A stretch of DNA of 37,539 nucleotides from Planctomicrobium piriforme (GTDB taxonomy: Bacteria > Planctomycetota > Planctomycetia > Planctomycetales > Planctomycetaceae). A program made the translations under genes and the position numbers. The notes under the pieces were generated by a model. It was not told the DNA's origin. It searched no databases and was given only the letters and a program-made list of their open reading frames with translations. The stretch lies in NCBI GenBank assembly GCA_945861445.1, contig CAMAVF010000017.1:1-37539 (forward strand), written 5' to 3'. Positions 19,670 to 28,118 of the stretch are shown here, piece by piece (within the stretch, counting starts at the first letter, position 1; every line of letters begins with the position of its first letter).

Positions 19670-19734
19670 GTAGCCGTGTTCGCCAGAACGCGGGCTGTTC
19701 CGTTGATCGCCCGCACTCTGGCGAGTTCGGCTAC
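19670..19734. repeat. Family A BIME-like element, copy 2 (65 nt)
   Basis: Arms 19670-19695 and 19709-19734 (26 nt each) flank a 13-nt spacer, exactly the dimensions of copy 1 and in the same orientation. The left hairpin is GTGTTC-GCCA-GAACGC, and the right is built on CACTC-TGGC-GAGT. Both ends are GTAG/CTAC. It lies 22 nt beyond the DUF1499 stop and 40 nt beyond the NagB fusion stop, so transcripts of both convergent genes would run into it. Confidence 0.92.
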
Positions 19735-19774
19735 CACCCTAAGTGCTCCGTTATGGCGAGCAATTCGCAACGAC

Positions 19775-21715
19775 TCACACCAATTGCCCGCGCCATTGGA
19801 CAAATCCTTCGATGGCATAGTACTCCGGCAGCCCGAGCTGATTGTAGATGCAGGCGGTGTTCTTTGTCCGCTCTTCGGCGCGCAACCAGAATTCGCGTTC
19901 ATCGTTGCCCGGAAACAATGCCGCGTCCTTCTGAGATTCGTGCTTGAAGATCGCCAGCTTCTTGCGAGTGATCAACTCGGGACTCAACGGCACGGCTTTC
20001 TCGATTTCGTGCGGCTCGTAGTCCTGCCAGGCGCCGCGATACATCCAGACTTCGGGGAACCCCGGTTCATCTTTGATGTCCCGCAGGGCCAGGAAGATCG
20101 CGCTGGCACACATCCGGTGCGTGCCGTGCGGATCGGACAGATCGCCCGCGAGGTAAATCTGCGCCGGCTTTAAGTCGCGCAACAAGGCGGTGATGATTTG
20201 CGAGTCGGCCTCGGAGACGGGCGCTTTCTCCACCTTGCCGGTCTGATAAAAGGGCAGGTTTAAGAAGTGGTGTCGCTCTTCGGGCACACCGGCACAGATG
20301 GCGGCCGCGGTGGCTTCGGTCTTGCGGATTAAGCCCTTCATCTCCAGGAGTTCTGGTATATCAGGCGAACCCGGCTGCTTGTTGGCCAGCGAATCGCGGA
20401 TCTTCTTGTCGAGCTCTAACCCAGCGGGCGTCTGCAGTCCGAAGACTTCATTGAACTGCTTGACATAATTGAGATGCCGCAAGGCGTCATGGTCGAAGAC
20501 GGCGATGTTGCCACTGGTCATGTAGGCGACATGCACGTCATGACCTTGATCGGCCATACGGATCAGCGCTCCACCCATTGAGATCACATCGTCGTCAGGG
20601 TGGGGACTGAAGCAAATCACTGTGCATTTTTCGGTCCCGGCGGGATGCGTGCAGATTCCCTTCAACAGACCGCCGAACACACGTTCCCGCTGACAATCGG
20701 CCGTCCGGCCGTTGCGGACCAAATCGTGCAGATAGTGTTCGATGAAGTCCTTTTTCTCCAGCTTCAGCAATGGCTTTTTGGTTTCCCGAGACAGCCAGAT
20801 GACGGCCTTGCGTTCCAGCAGTGGAGTCCACTCGACGGGGCCCACCAGCCAGGGAGTCTTGATAGCCGTCAACTCGCTGGCTGCGGCGTCGTCCAGCACG
20901 AACAAGGCATTCGTGTGCCGTTGCAGATAGCTGGCCGTCACTTCGTCGGTCACTTCCCCTTCGACAGCTTGCCGCACGATCTTGGACTTATGATCGCCCA
21001 GCGCCATGATCACGATCTTGCGCGCTTCCAGGATCGAGCCCACGCCCATCGTGACCGCCTGCACCGGGACATTGTCTTCACCAAAAAAGCTGGAGGCGGC
21101 ATCTTTACGAGTGACCGGATAGAGCGCCACCAGGCGCGTGCGGGAATTGAACGAACTGCCAGGTTCGTTGAAGGCAATATGGCCCGTGCGGCCGATCCCC
21201 AGCAATTGCAACTGAATGCCACCCGCCAGCCGAATGGCTTCTTCGTAATCCGCACACCAGTTTTCCACGTCTTCCAACGGGACATCGCCGGGGGGAATAT
21301 GGATGTTGGCGGCCGGAATATTCACGTGATCGAAGAAGTTCGCGTGCATCCAGCAGTTGTAGCTGTGCATGGAATCGGCGGGCATCGGGAAGTATTCGTC
21401 GAGATTGAACGTCACGACCAGCGAAAAATCGAGTCCTTCTTCCTTGTGCAGGCGAATCAATTCGCGATAAATGCCGACCGGGGTCGATCCGGTCGGCAAA
21501 CCGAGGACAGTCGGCTTGCCGGCAGCATTGTTTTCGCGGATCAGGCTCTCCACCATCAACGCGACATGCTTGGCGGCTTCGCGCGAATTGCGGAACATCA
21601 AAGTCGGGATCTTGGTGTGCCGCAGATATTGAGCGGGCAGGCGTTGGGTCCGTGAAGCAGAAGAAGTGGCCATGGCAAACGTGGATTCCTTGTCATCCGC
21701 CGGCGCGGACATCAT
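19775..21715 (-). CDS. Glucosamine-6-phosphate deaminase / PIG-L deacetylase fusion
   Basis: A 646-residue two-domain cytoplasmic protein. Residues about 35-330 match NagB, which turns glucosamine-6-phosphate into fructose-6-phosphate and ammonia: LGLPTGSTPVGIYREL (phosphate loop), FNLDEY (Asp106, the catalytic base position) and GIGRTGHIAFNEPGSSF (His179, Glu184). Compared with E. coli NagB (GNDGHIAFNEP), the Asp141 position is Thr177. Residues about 362-640 are a PIG-L/LmbE-type deacetylase with the metal site CFSPHPDDDVISMGG (371-376) and DLSDPHGTHRMC. The fusion suggests N-deacetylation coupled to deamination of an amino sugar (inference). The start has weak support; an ATG at 21673 preceded by AAGGA is the alternative. 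It is divergent from a second PIG-L gene, with about 153 bp between starts. Confidence 0.93.
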   Translation of the reverse strand: MMSAPADDKESTFAMATSSASRTQRLPAQYLRHTKIPTLMFRNSREAAKHVALMVESLIRENNAAGKPTVLGLPTGSTPVGIYRELIRLHKEEGLDFSLVVTFNLDEYFPMPADSMHSYNCWMHANFFDHVNIPAANIHIPPGDVPLEDVENWCADYEEAIRLAGGIQLQLLGIGRTGHIAFNEPGSSFNSRTRLVALYPVTRKDAASSFFGEDNVPVQAVTMGVGSILEARKIVIMALGDHKSKIVRQAVEGEVTDEVTASYLQRHTNALFVLDDAAASELTAIKTPWLVGPVEWTPLLERKAVIWLSRETKKPLLKLEKKDFIEHYLHDLVRNGRTADCQRERVFGGLLKGICTHPAGTEKCTVICFSPHPDDDVISMGGALIRMADQGHDVHVAYMTSGNIAVFDHDALRHLNYVKQFNEVFGLQTPAGLELDKKIRDSLANKQPGSPDIPELLEMKGLIRKTEATAAAICAGVPEERHHFLNLPFYQTGKVEKAPVSEADSQIITALLRDLKPAQIYLAGDLSDPHGTHRMCASAIFLALRDIKDEPGFPEVWMYRGAWQDYEPHEIEKAVPLSPELITRKKLAIFKHESQKDAALFPGNDEREFWLRAEERTKNTACIYNQLGLPEYYAIEGFVQWRGQLV

Positions 21716-21868
21716 GATCAGACTGTTGCCGGGCGATCAACGCAGGGGACGCGCCAGAAACAACTCGTCGCCCCCTGAAATATCGACCAAAGAGATCGCG
21801 CAGTATCCCAATTATTGAACTTCTTGATCCTGTTCAATCCATCAAACCTCCCGATAAATGAGTTTGCA

Positions 21869-22636
21869 ATGGCTGAAATGACAAAACACCCCCGGATCCT
21901 TGCCATCCACGCCCACCCGGACGACATCGAATTCCAATGTGCGGGCAGCCTGGCGCGGCTGAAAAAGCTGGGATGTGACATCGCCATCGCGACGATGACT
22001 CCGGGCGATTGTGGCAGTGCCGAACTGGGTCCGCTGGAAATCGCCGCCGTCCGTCGTGCCGAGCAGCAAAAAGCGGTCGATTTACTCGGTGCCGAGTACC
22101 TGTGCCTGGAATTTCGCGACCTGCAGATTGTCGTCGACAACGACAGCCGGCGTCGGGTCACGGAAGTGGTGCGGAAGACGCGGCCGGACATCGTCATCAC
22201 TGCCCCGCCGATCGACTATATGAGCGATCACGAAATGACCAGCCGACTGGTGCGGGACGCTTGTTTTAATGCGTCGGCACCGAATTACGACACGCACCAG
22301 ACCAATCCCGCACCACCCCTCAACAAGATTCCGCATCTGTACTACGTCGATCCACTGGAAGGAATCGACTGGTACGGCCGACCGATCCCGCCCGAATTCA
22401 TCGTCGACATCAGCGAAACCTTCGAGCTGAAACGCGAGATGCTGGCCTGCCACGAAAGTCAGCGTGGTTGGCTGATGAAGCAGCACGGCATCGACGAATA
22501 CCTCGACAGTTGCACCAAATGGAGCAGCACCCGCGGCAAGGAAATCGGCAAAGCCTACGGGGAGGCCTTTACCCAACATAAAGGGCACCCGTACCCCCAC
22601 GACAACTTGTTATTGCAGCTCTTGGGCGGAAAATAG
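21869..22636 (+). CDS. PIG-L/LmbE family N-acetylglucosaminyl deacetylase (BshB1-like)
   Basis: A 255-residue zinc-dependent deacetylase. The N-terminal metal motif is HAHPDDIEF (14-22); further blocks are MTPGDCGSAE, RRAEQQKAVDLLGAEYLCLEFRDL, DIVITAPPIDYMSDHEMTSRLVRDACF (metal ligand His) and, at the end, GEAFTQHKGHPYP. Related enzymes remove acetyl from GlcNAc-conjugates, such as GlcNAc-malate in bacillithiol synthesis, but no other bacillithiol gene is visible, so the substrate is open. A TTG 18 codons upstream (21815) is unlikely; the ATG at 21869 or at 21878 is preferred. Divergence from the NagB/PIG-L fusion suggests a shared amino-sugar theme and a shared 153-bp promoter region. Confidence 0.9.
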   Translation: MAEMTKHPRILAIHAHPDDIEFQCAGSLARLKKLGCDIAIATMTPGDCGSAELGPLEIAAVRRAEQQKAVDLLGAEYLCLEFRDLQIVVDNDSRRRVTEVVRKTRPDIVITAPPIDYMSDHEMTSRLVRDACFNASAPNYDTHQTNPAPPLNKIPHLYYVDPLEGIDWYGRPIPPEFIVDISETFELKREMLACHESQRGWLMKQHGIDEYLDSCTKWSSTRGKEIGKAYGEAFTQHKGHPYPHDNLLLQLLGGK

Positions 22637-22656
22637 TGGGGGAAATCCGAATGTCT

Positions 22657-22767
22657 AATGACTAATGTCTAAAAGGATTGGGATCGAGGGCCGCTTGGTC
22701 GTTCACGCACAACCTGGATCGGAATTGCCCCCTCCTTTTAGTCATTAGGATTTAGACATTAGTCATT
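22657..22767. repeat. Family J inverted repeat (111 nt)
   Basis: AATGACTAATGTCTAAA (22657-22673) is perfectly complementary to 22751-22767. The right arm carries an additional internal duplicate of the motif (TAGTCATTAGGATTTAGACA). CTTTTAG/AAAAGG next to the arms also mirror each other. The AT-rich composition contrasts with the GC-rich surroundings. It lies between the PIG-L gene and nuoH. The remainder of the 22637-23004 gap, which must hold the nuo promoter, shows no convincing promoter boxes to me. Confidence 0.8.
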
Positions 22768-23004
22768 TCTCTTGTCCTTAATCTTCCCCCTGTTGAGAAC
22801 TTCGCGTCGCCCTGTAATCTCAACATTGAGAAATCTGTCAAATGGCCCCTCGGCTTTTCCCGCAAAGTGGTTCGCGGTGGATGCTTCTGATGGGTCAGTC
22901 GCTTGAATCCCACGAGCACATTTGGCATAGTTCAGCCTGCCTTCAGCCGTGAGGGGGCGTGTTCCCTGTGCGCAACGCAGGGGCCGACTAGGAATTTGAA
23001 CGAC

Positions 23005-24291
23005 ATGATGCCGTTGATCGCTGCGAATTCGCTTGCTGAATATGTGCTGGAATCGATTCTCTGGGACTTCCCCGGAAATGGTTCCGTCGCCTTCACCATT
23101 GCGGCCCTGGTCCACGTCGTGTTGATCCTCACGTTCTTCGGTGTTGCTCCGCTGGTCTTCATCTGGCTCGAACGGAAAGTCGCCGGACGCATCCAGGACC
23201 GCCTCGGTCCGACCCGTGTCGGTGGCCGTTTCGGTTGGTTACAGACGCTGGCTGACGGCGTGAAGTTGATTCAAAAGGAAGATCTCTGCCCGGCGGATGC
23301 CGACCGCATGCTGTTCCGGATGTCACCGTATCTTGTGTTTGTGGCGTCATTTGGGGCGTTTATTGCACTGCCGTTCGGCAACGGATTCGTCGTGCAGAAC
23401 TTGGAAGTCGGCCTGTTCTTCATGCTGGCCTTGATGTCTCTGGAAGTCTTGGGCGTCGTCTTCGCGGGCTATTCCAGCGGATCGAAATGGGCCCTGTTCG
23501 GTGGCATGCGTGAAGCGGCCCAAGTCGTCAGCTATGAAATCCCCATGGCGATTTGCGCCCTGGTGCCGGTCATTGCCACAGGTTCGCTGAATCTGGTGGA
23601 AGTTGGGCATTTTCAAGCGGGGGGGATGGGGAACTGGTTGATTTTTCAGAACCCGTTCACATTCGTCGCGTTCTTCGTCTACTTCACCGTCGCCACGGCC
23701 AGTGTGAAGCGTGCCCCGTTCGATCTGGCGGAAGCCGAAAGCGAGCTGGTGGCTGGTTTCCATACGGAATACAGCGGAATTCGGTGGTCGTACTTCTTTA
23801 TGGCTGAGTACGCCAGCATGTTCGCTGTGAGCGGGATTGCTGTATTCCTGTTCCTGGGCGGCTGGTACGACGGATTTGGAATTATTGAAACACTGGACCG
23901 CTTCGTACTCGACAATGGTTGCGGCTGGTTGGGCCAATACACGGTCAATGTGATCGGCCTGGCGATTTTCATCGCGAAAGGCACCAGCCTGGTGTTCTTC
24001 CAAATGTGGGTGCGGTGGACATTGCCTCGGCTCCGCATCGACCAGGTGATGATGACTTGCCTGAAGTACTTGCTACCGATCAGTTGTACGTTGTTTTTGG
24101 GAGCGACCGTTTGGCCACTCTTCCTGCATTCGATGACTGCCGGGCAGACTGACATTATTCGGGCTCCCATGGGCGATCGAGCCTATTCTCCAAGACCGGC
24201 GGCTGTGCAGCCGTTGCATAAGAGTCACTCCGCTCCCCACCCGGCACCTGCTGCCGCCATTATTAGAGAAGGGTCCGGGAAAGAGGCATGA
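23005..24291 (+). CDS. nuoH: NADH-quinone oxidoreductase subunit H
   Basis: NuoH links the peripheral and membrane arms of complex I and forms the quinone entry site. The protein has about 428 residues and eight hydrophobic helices. Conserved blocks are VFIWLERKVAGRIQDRLGPTRVG, LQTLADGVKLIQKED, MREAAQVVSYEIPM, VKRAPFDLAEAESELVAGFHTEYSGIRW (the quinone-site acidic loop) and MWVRWTLPRLRIDQVM. The C-terminus has an extra Pro/Ala/His-rich tail of about 40 residues absent from E. coli NuoH (325 residues). The frame opens earlier at a TTG (22903), but the ATG at 23005 (or 23008), with TAGGA about 13 nt upstream, is preferred. It overlaps nuoJ by 4 bp (ATGA). nuoI, usually between them, is missing. 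Confidence 0.95.
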   Translation: MMPLIAANSLAEYVLESILWDFPGNGSVAFTIAALVHVVLILTFFGVAPLVFIWLERKVAGRIQDRLGPTRVGGRFGWLQTLADGVKLIQKEDLCPADADRMLFRMSPYLVFVASFGAFIALPFGNGFVVQNLEVGLFFMLALMSLEVLGVVFAGYSSGSKWALFGGMREAAQVVSYEIPMAICALVPVIATGSLNLVEVGHFQAGGMGNWLIFQNPFTFVAFFVYFTVATASVKRAPFDLAEAESELVAGFHTEYSGIRWSYFFMAEYASMFAVSGIAVFLFLGGWYDGFGIIETLDRFVLDNGCGWLGQYTVNVIGLAIFIAKGTSLVFFQMWVRWTLPRLRIDQVMMTCLKYLLPISCTLFLGATVWPLFLHSMTAGQTDIIRAPMGDRAYSPRPAAVQPLHKSHSAPHPAPAAAIIREGSGKEA

Positions 24292-24911
24292 CCGGCCATC
24301 AACTGTTGTTCTGGGTATTTGCGGCGGTAACGTGTGGGGGGGCCATTGCGGTGGTCCTGACCCAGAACGTCGTGCGCATGGCCTTCTGGCTGATTGTCTC
24401 CCTGGGAGCATCGGCGGGGCTGTTCTTTTTGCTGAATGCGGACTTCGTCGGCACGGCTCAATTACTGGTGTACGTCGGCGGAACGCTGGTGTTGCTGGTG
24501 TTCGGCGTGATGCTGACTGCCAGTGGACCGTTTTCCAAGATGCAAACACGGCCGGGAGAACTGTTTCTCGCCGGTGTCGTTGCCATCTTGTTGCTGGGAT
24601 TGCTGGGCAGTTCCGTCTGTTCGGTCGAATGGGACCGCGTGATCGCGGCGACCAATTCCGGTCATCAGATCACCAACCAACAATCACTCAATCACGGTTT
24701 TAACCGCCCCGAAGAAGGCAACACCGGTCATCCGCTGGGCATGGCATTTCTAGGAATGCGGCCGGATCGCGACCTGGTTGCTGGCAACAAGACATTGAGT
24801 ACCGGCTATTTGCTGCCGTTTGAAATTGCGTCCGTTCATTTGCTGGTGGTGTTGATCGGTGCGGCGTACCTGGCGCGAGCCAAACGCCGAGTTCATCCGA
24901 ACGAACTGTAA
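24288..24911 (+). CDS. nuoJ: NADH-quinone oxidoreductase subunit J
   Basis: A 207-residue subunit of the complex I membrane arm with five hydrophobic helices. It opens with WVFAAVTCGGAIAVVLTQNVVRMAFWLIVSL and has ADFVGTAQLLVYVGGTLVLLVFGVML, the flexible pi-bulge helix that couples quinone reduction to proton pumping. A hydrophilic loop (about 120-165) separates helix 4 from the last helix (FEIASVHLLVVLIGAAYLARAK). The start codon overlaps the nuoH stop, indicating translational coupling. nuoK follows after 77 bp. Confidence 0.95.
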   Translation: MTGHQLLFWVFAAVTCGGAIAVVLTQNVVRMAFWLIVSLGASAGLFFLLNADFVGTAQLLVYVGGTLVLLVFGVMLTASGPFSKMQTRPGELFLAGVVAILLLGLLGSSVCSVEWDRVIAATNSGHQITNQQSLNHGFNRPEEGNTGHPLGMAFLGMRPDRDLVAGNKTLSTGYLLPFEIASVHLLVVLIGAAYLARAKRRVHPNEL

Positions 24912-24988
24912 GTCATTTGCCAGCCGAGTTTTTTACTGGTGAGTGTTTTGAGAAATTTCGTTTCGATCCTGAAAATCGAGGCTTGTCC

Positions 24989-25291
24989 GTGGATCTTAGT
25001 AGCTATCTGTTGGTGGGGGCCGTGCTGTTTGTCGCGGGTGTCGTCTGTATGGCGACCAAGCGGAACGGCATCGGCGTGCTCATGGGTGTTGAACTGGTTC
25101 TCAACGGAGCCAATATCAACTTCGTGGCGTTTGCCAACTACACGCGACTGGGTCTTGACGGCCAGGTGATTTCGTTGTTTGTGATTGTTCTGGCAGCAGC
25201 CGAAGCGGCCGTCGCGTTGGCCATTGCCCTCAGTTTCTACAACAACCATTTGACGATCGACGTCGATCAAGCGAATCAATTGCAGGGTTAG
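24989..25291 (+). CDS. nuoK: NADH-quinone oxidoreductase subunit K
   Basis: A 100-residue, three-helix subunit, exactly the length of E. coli NuoK. Conserved features are the second helix with the essential Glu (GVLMGVELVLNGANINFVAFA) and the third helix with a second Glu (FVIVLAAAEAAVALAIALSFY). The correct start is a GTG at 24989, preceded at ideal distance by ATCGAGG; the longer frame from a TTG at 24917 would add 24 residues unlike any NuoK. It belongs to the nuoHJKLMN operon. Confidence 0.95.
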   Translation: MDLSSYLLVGAVLFVAGVVCMATKRNGIGVLMGVELVLNGANINFVAFANYTRLGLDGQVISLFVIVLAAAEAAVALAIALSFYNNHLTIDVDQANQLQG

Positions 25292-25305
25292 AGGTACAAA
25301 CAAAA

Positions 25306-25403
25306 CCCCACCGAGCTCGCCTCGGTGGTTATGCGGCTTCTGCACTACGGCCGGTATCAGCGTAGTGCAAAGGCCCGTCTCCACCGAGACGAACTCGGTG
25401 GGG
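25306..25403. repeat. Family I three-hairpin element between nuoK and nuoL
   Basis: Hairpin 1: CCACCGAG/CTCGGTGG (25308-25315, 25321-25328). Hairpin 2: TGCACTACG/CGTAGTGCA (25341-25349, 25361-25369). Hairpin 3 repeats hairpin 1 (25381-25388, 25394-25401). Because 1 and 3 are the same palindrome, 25306-25315 can instead pair with 25394-25403, and 25321-25328 with 25381-25388, giving a long cruciform-like stem that encloses hairpin 2. It starts 15 nt beyond the nuoK stop, in the longest gap (208 bp) of the nuo operon. No T-run is present. Confidence 0.85.
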
Positions 25404-25499
25404 GCTTGGCAGAGTAAATTAGTCAACCAGCTTTAGTCGGACTCAACGCGGTTTAATTCGACGTTACTACGCAACGGCGGATTTGCCCGCAGGTGGAAT

Positions 25500-28052
25500 A
25501 TGGATCCTCAAACTCTACAAACTACTGGCCTGACGCTGAAGTGGCTGCTGACCATTGCCTGGTTGCTGCCGCTGCTGGGCTTTGTCGTCGAGTTGATCGG
25601 CGGGGGCTGGGTCTGGGGTCGCTACAGCAAGAATGCGGCGTACCTCTCGGTCATGTGCATCGTCACCGGCTTCGTCTGCAGCTTCATTGCCCTCATGACT
25701 TGGGGCAATGCGACAGAATGGTCGGCTCTGAAAGACCACGGAGCGACGCATGGGACGTCGCATGCCGAGCCCAGTAGGCACGCGTCCGGCGTGGATGCCC
25801 ACGGGGCACCGAAACCGGCGGCGGAAGCGGCCCACGGGCATGACGATCATGCCAAGCCCGTGGCGAAGGATGCCGCTCATCCCGCTCATGATGATCATGC
25901 CAAGCCGGCCGCCGCAGTGCATGTCGCCGCGGATCATGCCCACGGGACGCCCCATCATGCGGCTCCGAAGGTCGTCTTTACCGGCATCTTCTATCGCCTC
26001 GCACAATTCGGTTCGCTCGATATCTCTCTGTCGTATTACATTGACAGCCTGACGCTGGTCATGTTTACGATGGTCACGTTCATCGCGAGTTGCATTCACA
26101 TCTTCGCGATTGGCTACATGAGCGAAGAGTTGACCGACAACTACGCCGACCATCAAGTGCATACGTCGCACGGGCATCTGCACCGTCCGGGGCGTTTCCA
26201 CCGGTTCTTCTCGTTCCTGTCGCTGTTCTGCTTCTCGATGCTGGGTCTGGTGCTGGCGGGAAACATTTTCCAGGTCTTCATCTTCTGGGAACTGGTCGGT
26301 GTCTGCAGCTACTTCCTGATTGGGTTCTACACCGAGCGCAAGTCGGCTTCGAATGCGGCCAACAAAGCGTTCATCATGAACCGCGTGGGGGACTTCGGTT
26401 TCCTGATCGGGTTGATGATTGTCTGGACGTGGTTCGGCAACTTCCAGTTCGGTGATCTGCCCGCCCATGGCCAGACGCAACCCGGGTTGTTCTCGATGGT
26501 GCGCGGCAACGATGGCCAGATGAAGCTGCACGTGCCGGAATCGGGTCAGGCCGAAGTCGTCTTCAAGAATCAGGACAACCATATCCAGACCAAGCCCAAC
26601 GGCGAGCAGCGGACGATCCCGTATTGGTTGCTGGTGGCGGCAGGTTTGGGCGTGTTCGGCGGCTGTATCGGCAAGAGTGCTCAGTTCCCGCTGCAGACGT
26701 GGTTGCCCGACGCGATGGAAGGTCCCACGCCTGTCTCCGCCTTGGTGCATTCGGCAACGATGGTCGCGGCCGGTGTGTATCTCGTCGGTCGTTTCTATCC
26801 CATGTTCACACCGGAAGTGCTGCTGGTCATCGCCTACATCGGCGCGATCACGCTGTTCCTGGCCGCGACGATTGCCGTCGTGGCAACCGATATCAAGAAG
26901 GTTCTGGCCTACTCGACGATCAGCCAACTGGGCTACATGATGCTGGGCTTGGGCCTCGGCGGCTGGGCCGCCGGCCTGTTCCACTTGATCACTCACGCCT
27001 TCTTCAAGTCGTTGATGTTCCTCGCGTCCGGCAGCGTGATCTACGGCTGTCATCACGTGCAGGAAATGCCCCAGATGGGTGGTTTGCGACGCAAGATGCC
27101 GCTGACTGCTTACACCATGCTGGTGGGTGTGATTGCGATTGCCGGTCTGGCGATTCCGTATGTCACGCTGCCCGGTGGTGAACCGATCGCGTTTTCGGGG
27201 TATCACTCGAAGGATGCGATTGTCGCCACGGCCCTGACTTACATGAACTTGAACGGGCACCATCTACTGTTCTTCCTGCCGCTGGCCGGTGCTGGAATCA
27301 CGGCCTTCTACATGTTCCGCCTGTGGTTCTACACGTTCGCTGGTGAACCTCGCGACAAAGAAGTGTATGAACGCGCTCACGAATCCCCCTGGGTGATGGT
27401 GGGACCGCTGGTCGTGCTGTCGTTCTTCGCGGCGTTCTGTGCGTTCGGCGGCGAGAAGGGCCTTCTGTTCAAGTTGCTCCTCGACAGTGAACCGGCTTCG
27501 GTGCCTGGCGGCTATGTGGCTCAGACCGAATATCTGAGTCAGGGGCTGCTCAACTTGAAGCTGCCCAGCCATGAAGCGATTCACGCCAAACACGATCGGG
27601 CGGGAACGCTGGCGTTGATCATGGCGTTCGTCGGGGCGGGTTGTGCCTACCTGGTCTACGGAGTCCGCTGGGTGAACGCGGCGGAGATCAAACAGCAGTT
27701 CAGCGGCATTCACCGTTTCCTGGTGAATAAATGGGGCTTCGACGAATTTTACGACATGTTGTTTGTCAAACCGACGCACGTGGTGGCTGGCTGGTGTTCA
27801 GCGATCGACCGCGTGATCTTTGACGGATTCCTGCATGCCTCGGCCAAAGCGGCCGTGAAGGTCAGCGATTGGGACCGGCAGTTTGACGAGACGATTGTGG
27901 ATGGCGCAGTGAATACAGTCGGTAATTGGACGTTTGCGATCGGCCGGTCGCTCAGCGTGGTGCAGACCGGGCGGATGCGGAACTATGTGATGTTTATCGC
28001 GGTCGGACTGCTGGGCATTTTTGCCCTGCTGATCATGTTCTTCCCCAACTAA
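25500..28052 (+). CDS. nuoL: NADH-quinone oxidoreductase subunit L with His-rich insertion
   Basis: The distal antiporter-like proton-pumping subunit, 850 residues against 613 in E. coli. The core is intact: IFWELVGVCSYFLIGFY (Glu264), GGCIGKSAQFPLQTWLPDAMEGPTPVSALVHSATMV (Lys392), LAYSTISQLGYMMLGLG, FHLITHAFFKSLMFLASGSVI, and SGYHSKDAIV (Lys571). Extra material lies in loops: a His/Ala/Lys/Asp-rich stretch at about 80-157 with 16 histidines and two HDDHAKP repeats, a shorter HxxHxxHxHxH cluster at 218-234, and about 50 residues at 320-372. AGGTGG lies about 9 nt before the ATG. By homology the first insertion should face the periplasm and the second the cytoplasm (inference). Confidence 0.96.
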   Translation: MDPQTLQTTGLTLKWLLTIAWLLPLLGFVVELIGGGWVWGRYSKNAAYLSVMCIVTGFVCSFIALMTWGNATEWSALKDHGATHGTSHAEPSRHASGVDAHGAPKPAAEAAHGHDDHAKPVAKDAAHPAHDDHAKPAAAVHVAADHAHGTPHHAAPKVVFTGIFYRLAQFGSLDISLSYYIDSLTLVMFTMVTFIASCIHIFAIGYMSEELTDNYADHQVHTSHGHLHRPGRFHRFFSFLSLFCFSMLGLVLAGNIFQVFIFWELVGVCSYFLIGFYTERKSASNAANKAFIMNRVGDFGFLIGLMIVWTWFGNFQFGDLPAHGQTQPGLFSMVRGNDGQMKLHVPESGQAEVVFKNQDNHIQTKPNGEQRTIPYWLLVAAGLGVFGGCIGKSAQFPLQTWLPDAMEGPTPVSALVHSATMVAAGVYLVGRFYPMFTPEVLLVIAYIGAITLFLAATIAVVATDIKKVLAYSTISQLGYMMLGLGLGGWAAGLFHLITHAFFKSLMFLASGSVIYGCHHVQEMPQMGGLRRKMPLTAYTMLVGVIAIAGLAIPYVTLPGGEPIAFSGYHSKDAIVATALTYMNLNGHHLLFFLPLAGAGITAFYMFRLWFYTFAGEPRDKEVYERAHESPWVMVGPLVVLSFFAAFCAFGGEKGLLFKLLLDSEPASVPGGYVAQTEYLSQGLLNLKLPSHEAIHAKHDRAGTLALIMAFVGAGCAYLVYGVRWVNAAEIKQQFSGIHRFLVNKWGFDEFYDMLFVKPTHVVAGWCSAIDRVIFDGFLHASAKAAVKVSDWDRQFDETIVDGAVNTVGNWTFAIGRSLSVVQTGRMRNYVMFIAVGLLGIFALLIMFFPN

Positions 28053-28118
28053 TTGGCCCGTTCCAGCCCGTATTACTAAACACTGGCTCGGCTTGATCAT
28101 TGAGACGTTTGACGAAAC

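Noticed and set aside
25515-27263. A 582-codon open frame antisense to nuoL
   Set aside because: It is rich in His, Arg and Gln as expected from the complement of a GC-rich coding strand, has no family motif, and lies fully over well-supported nuoL.
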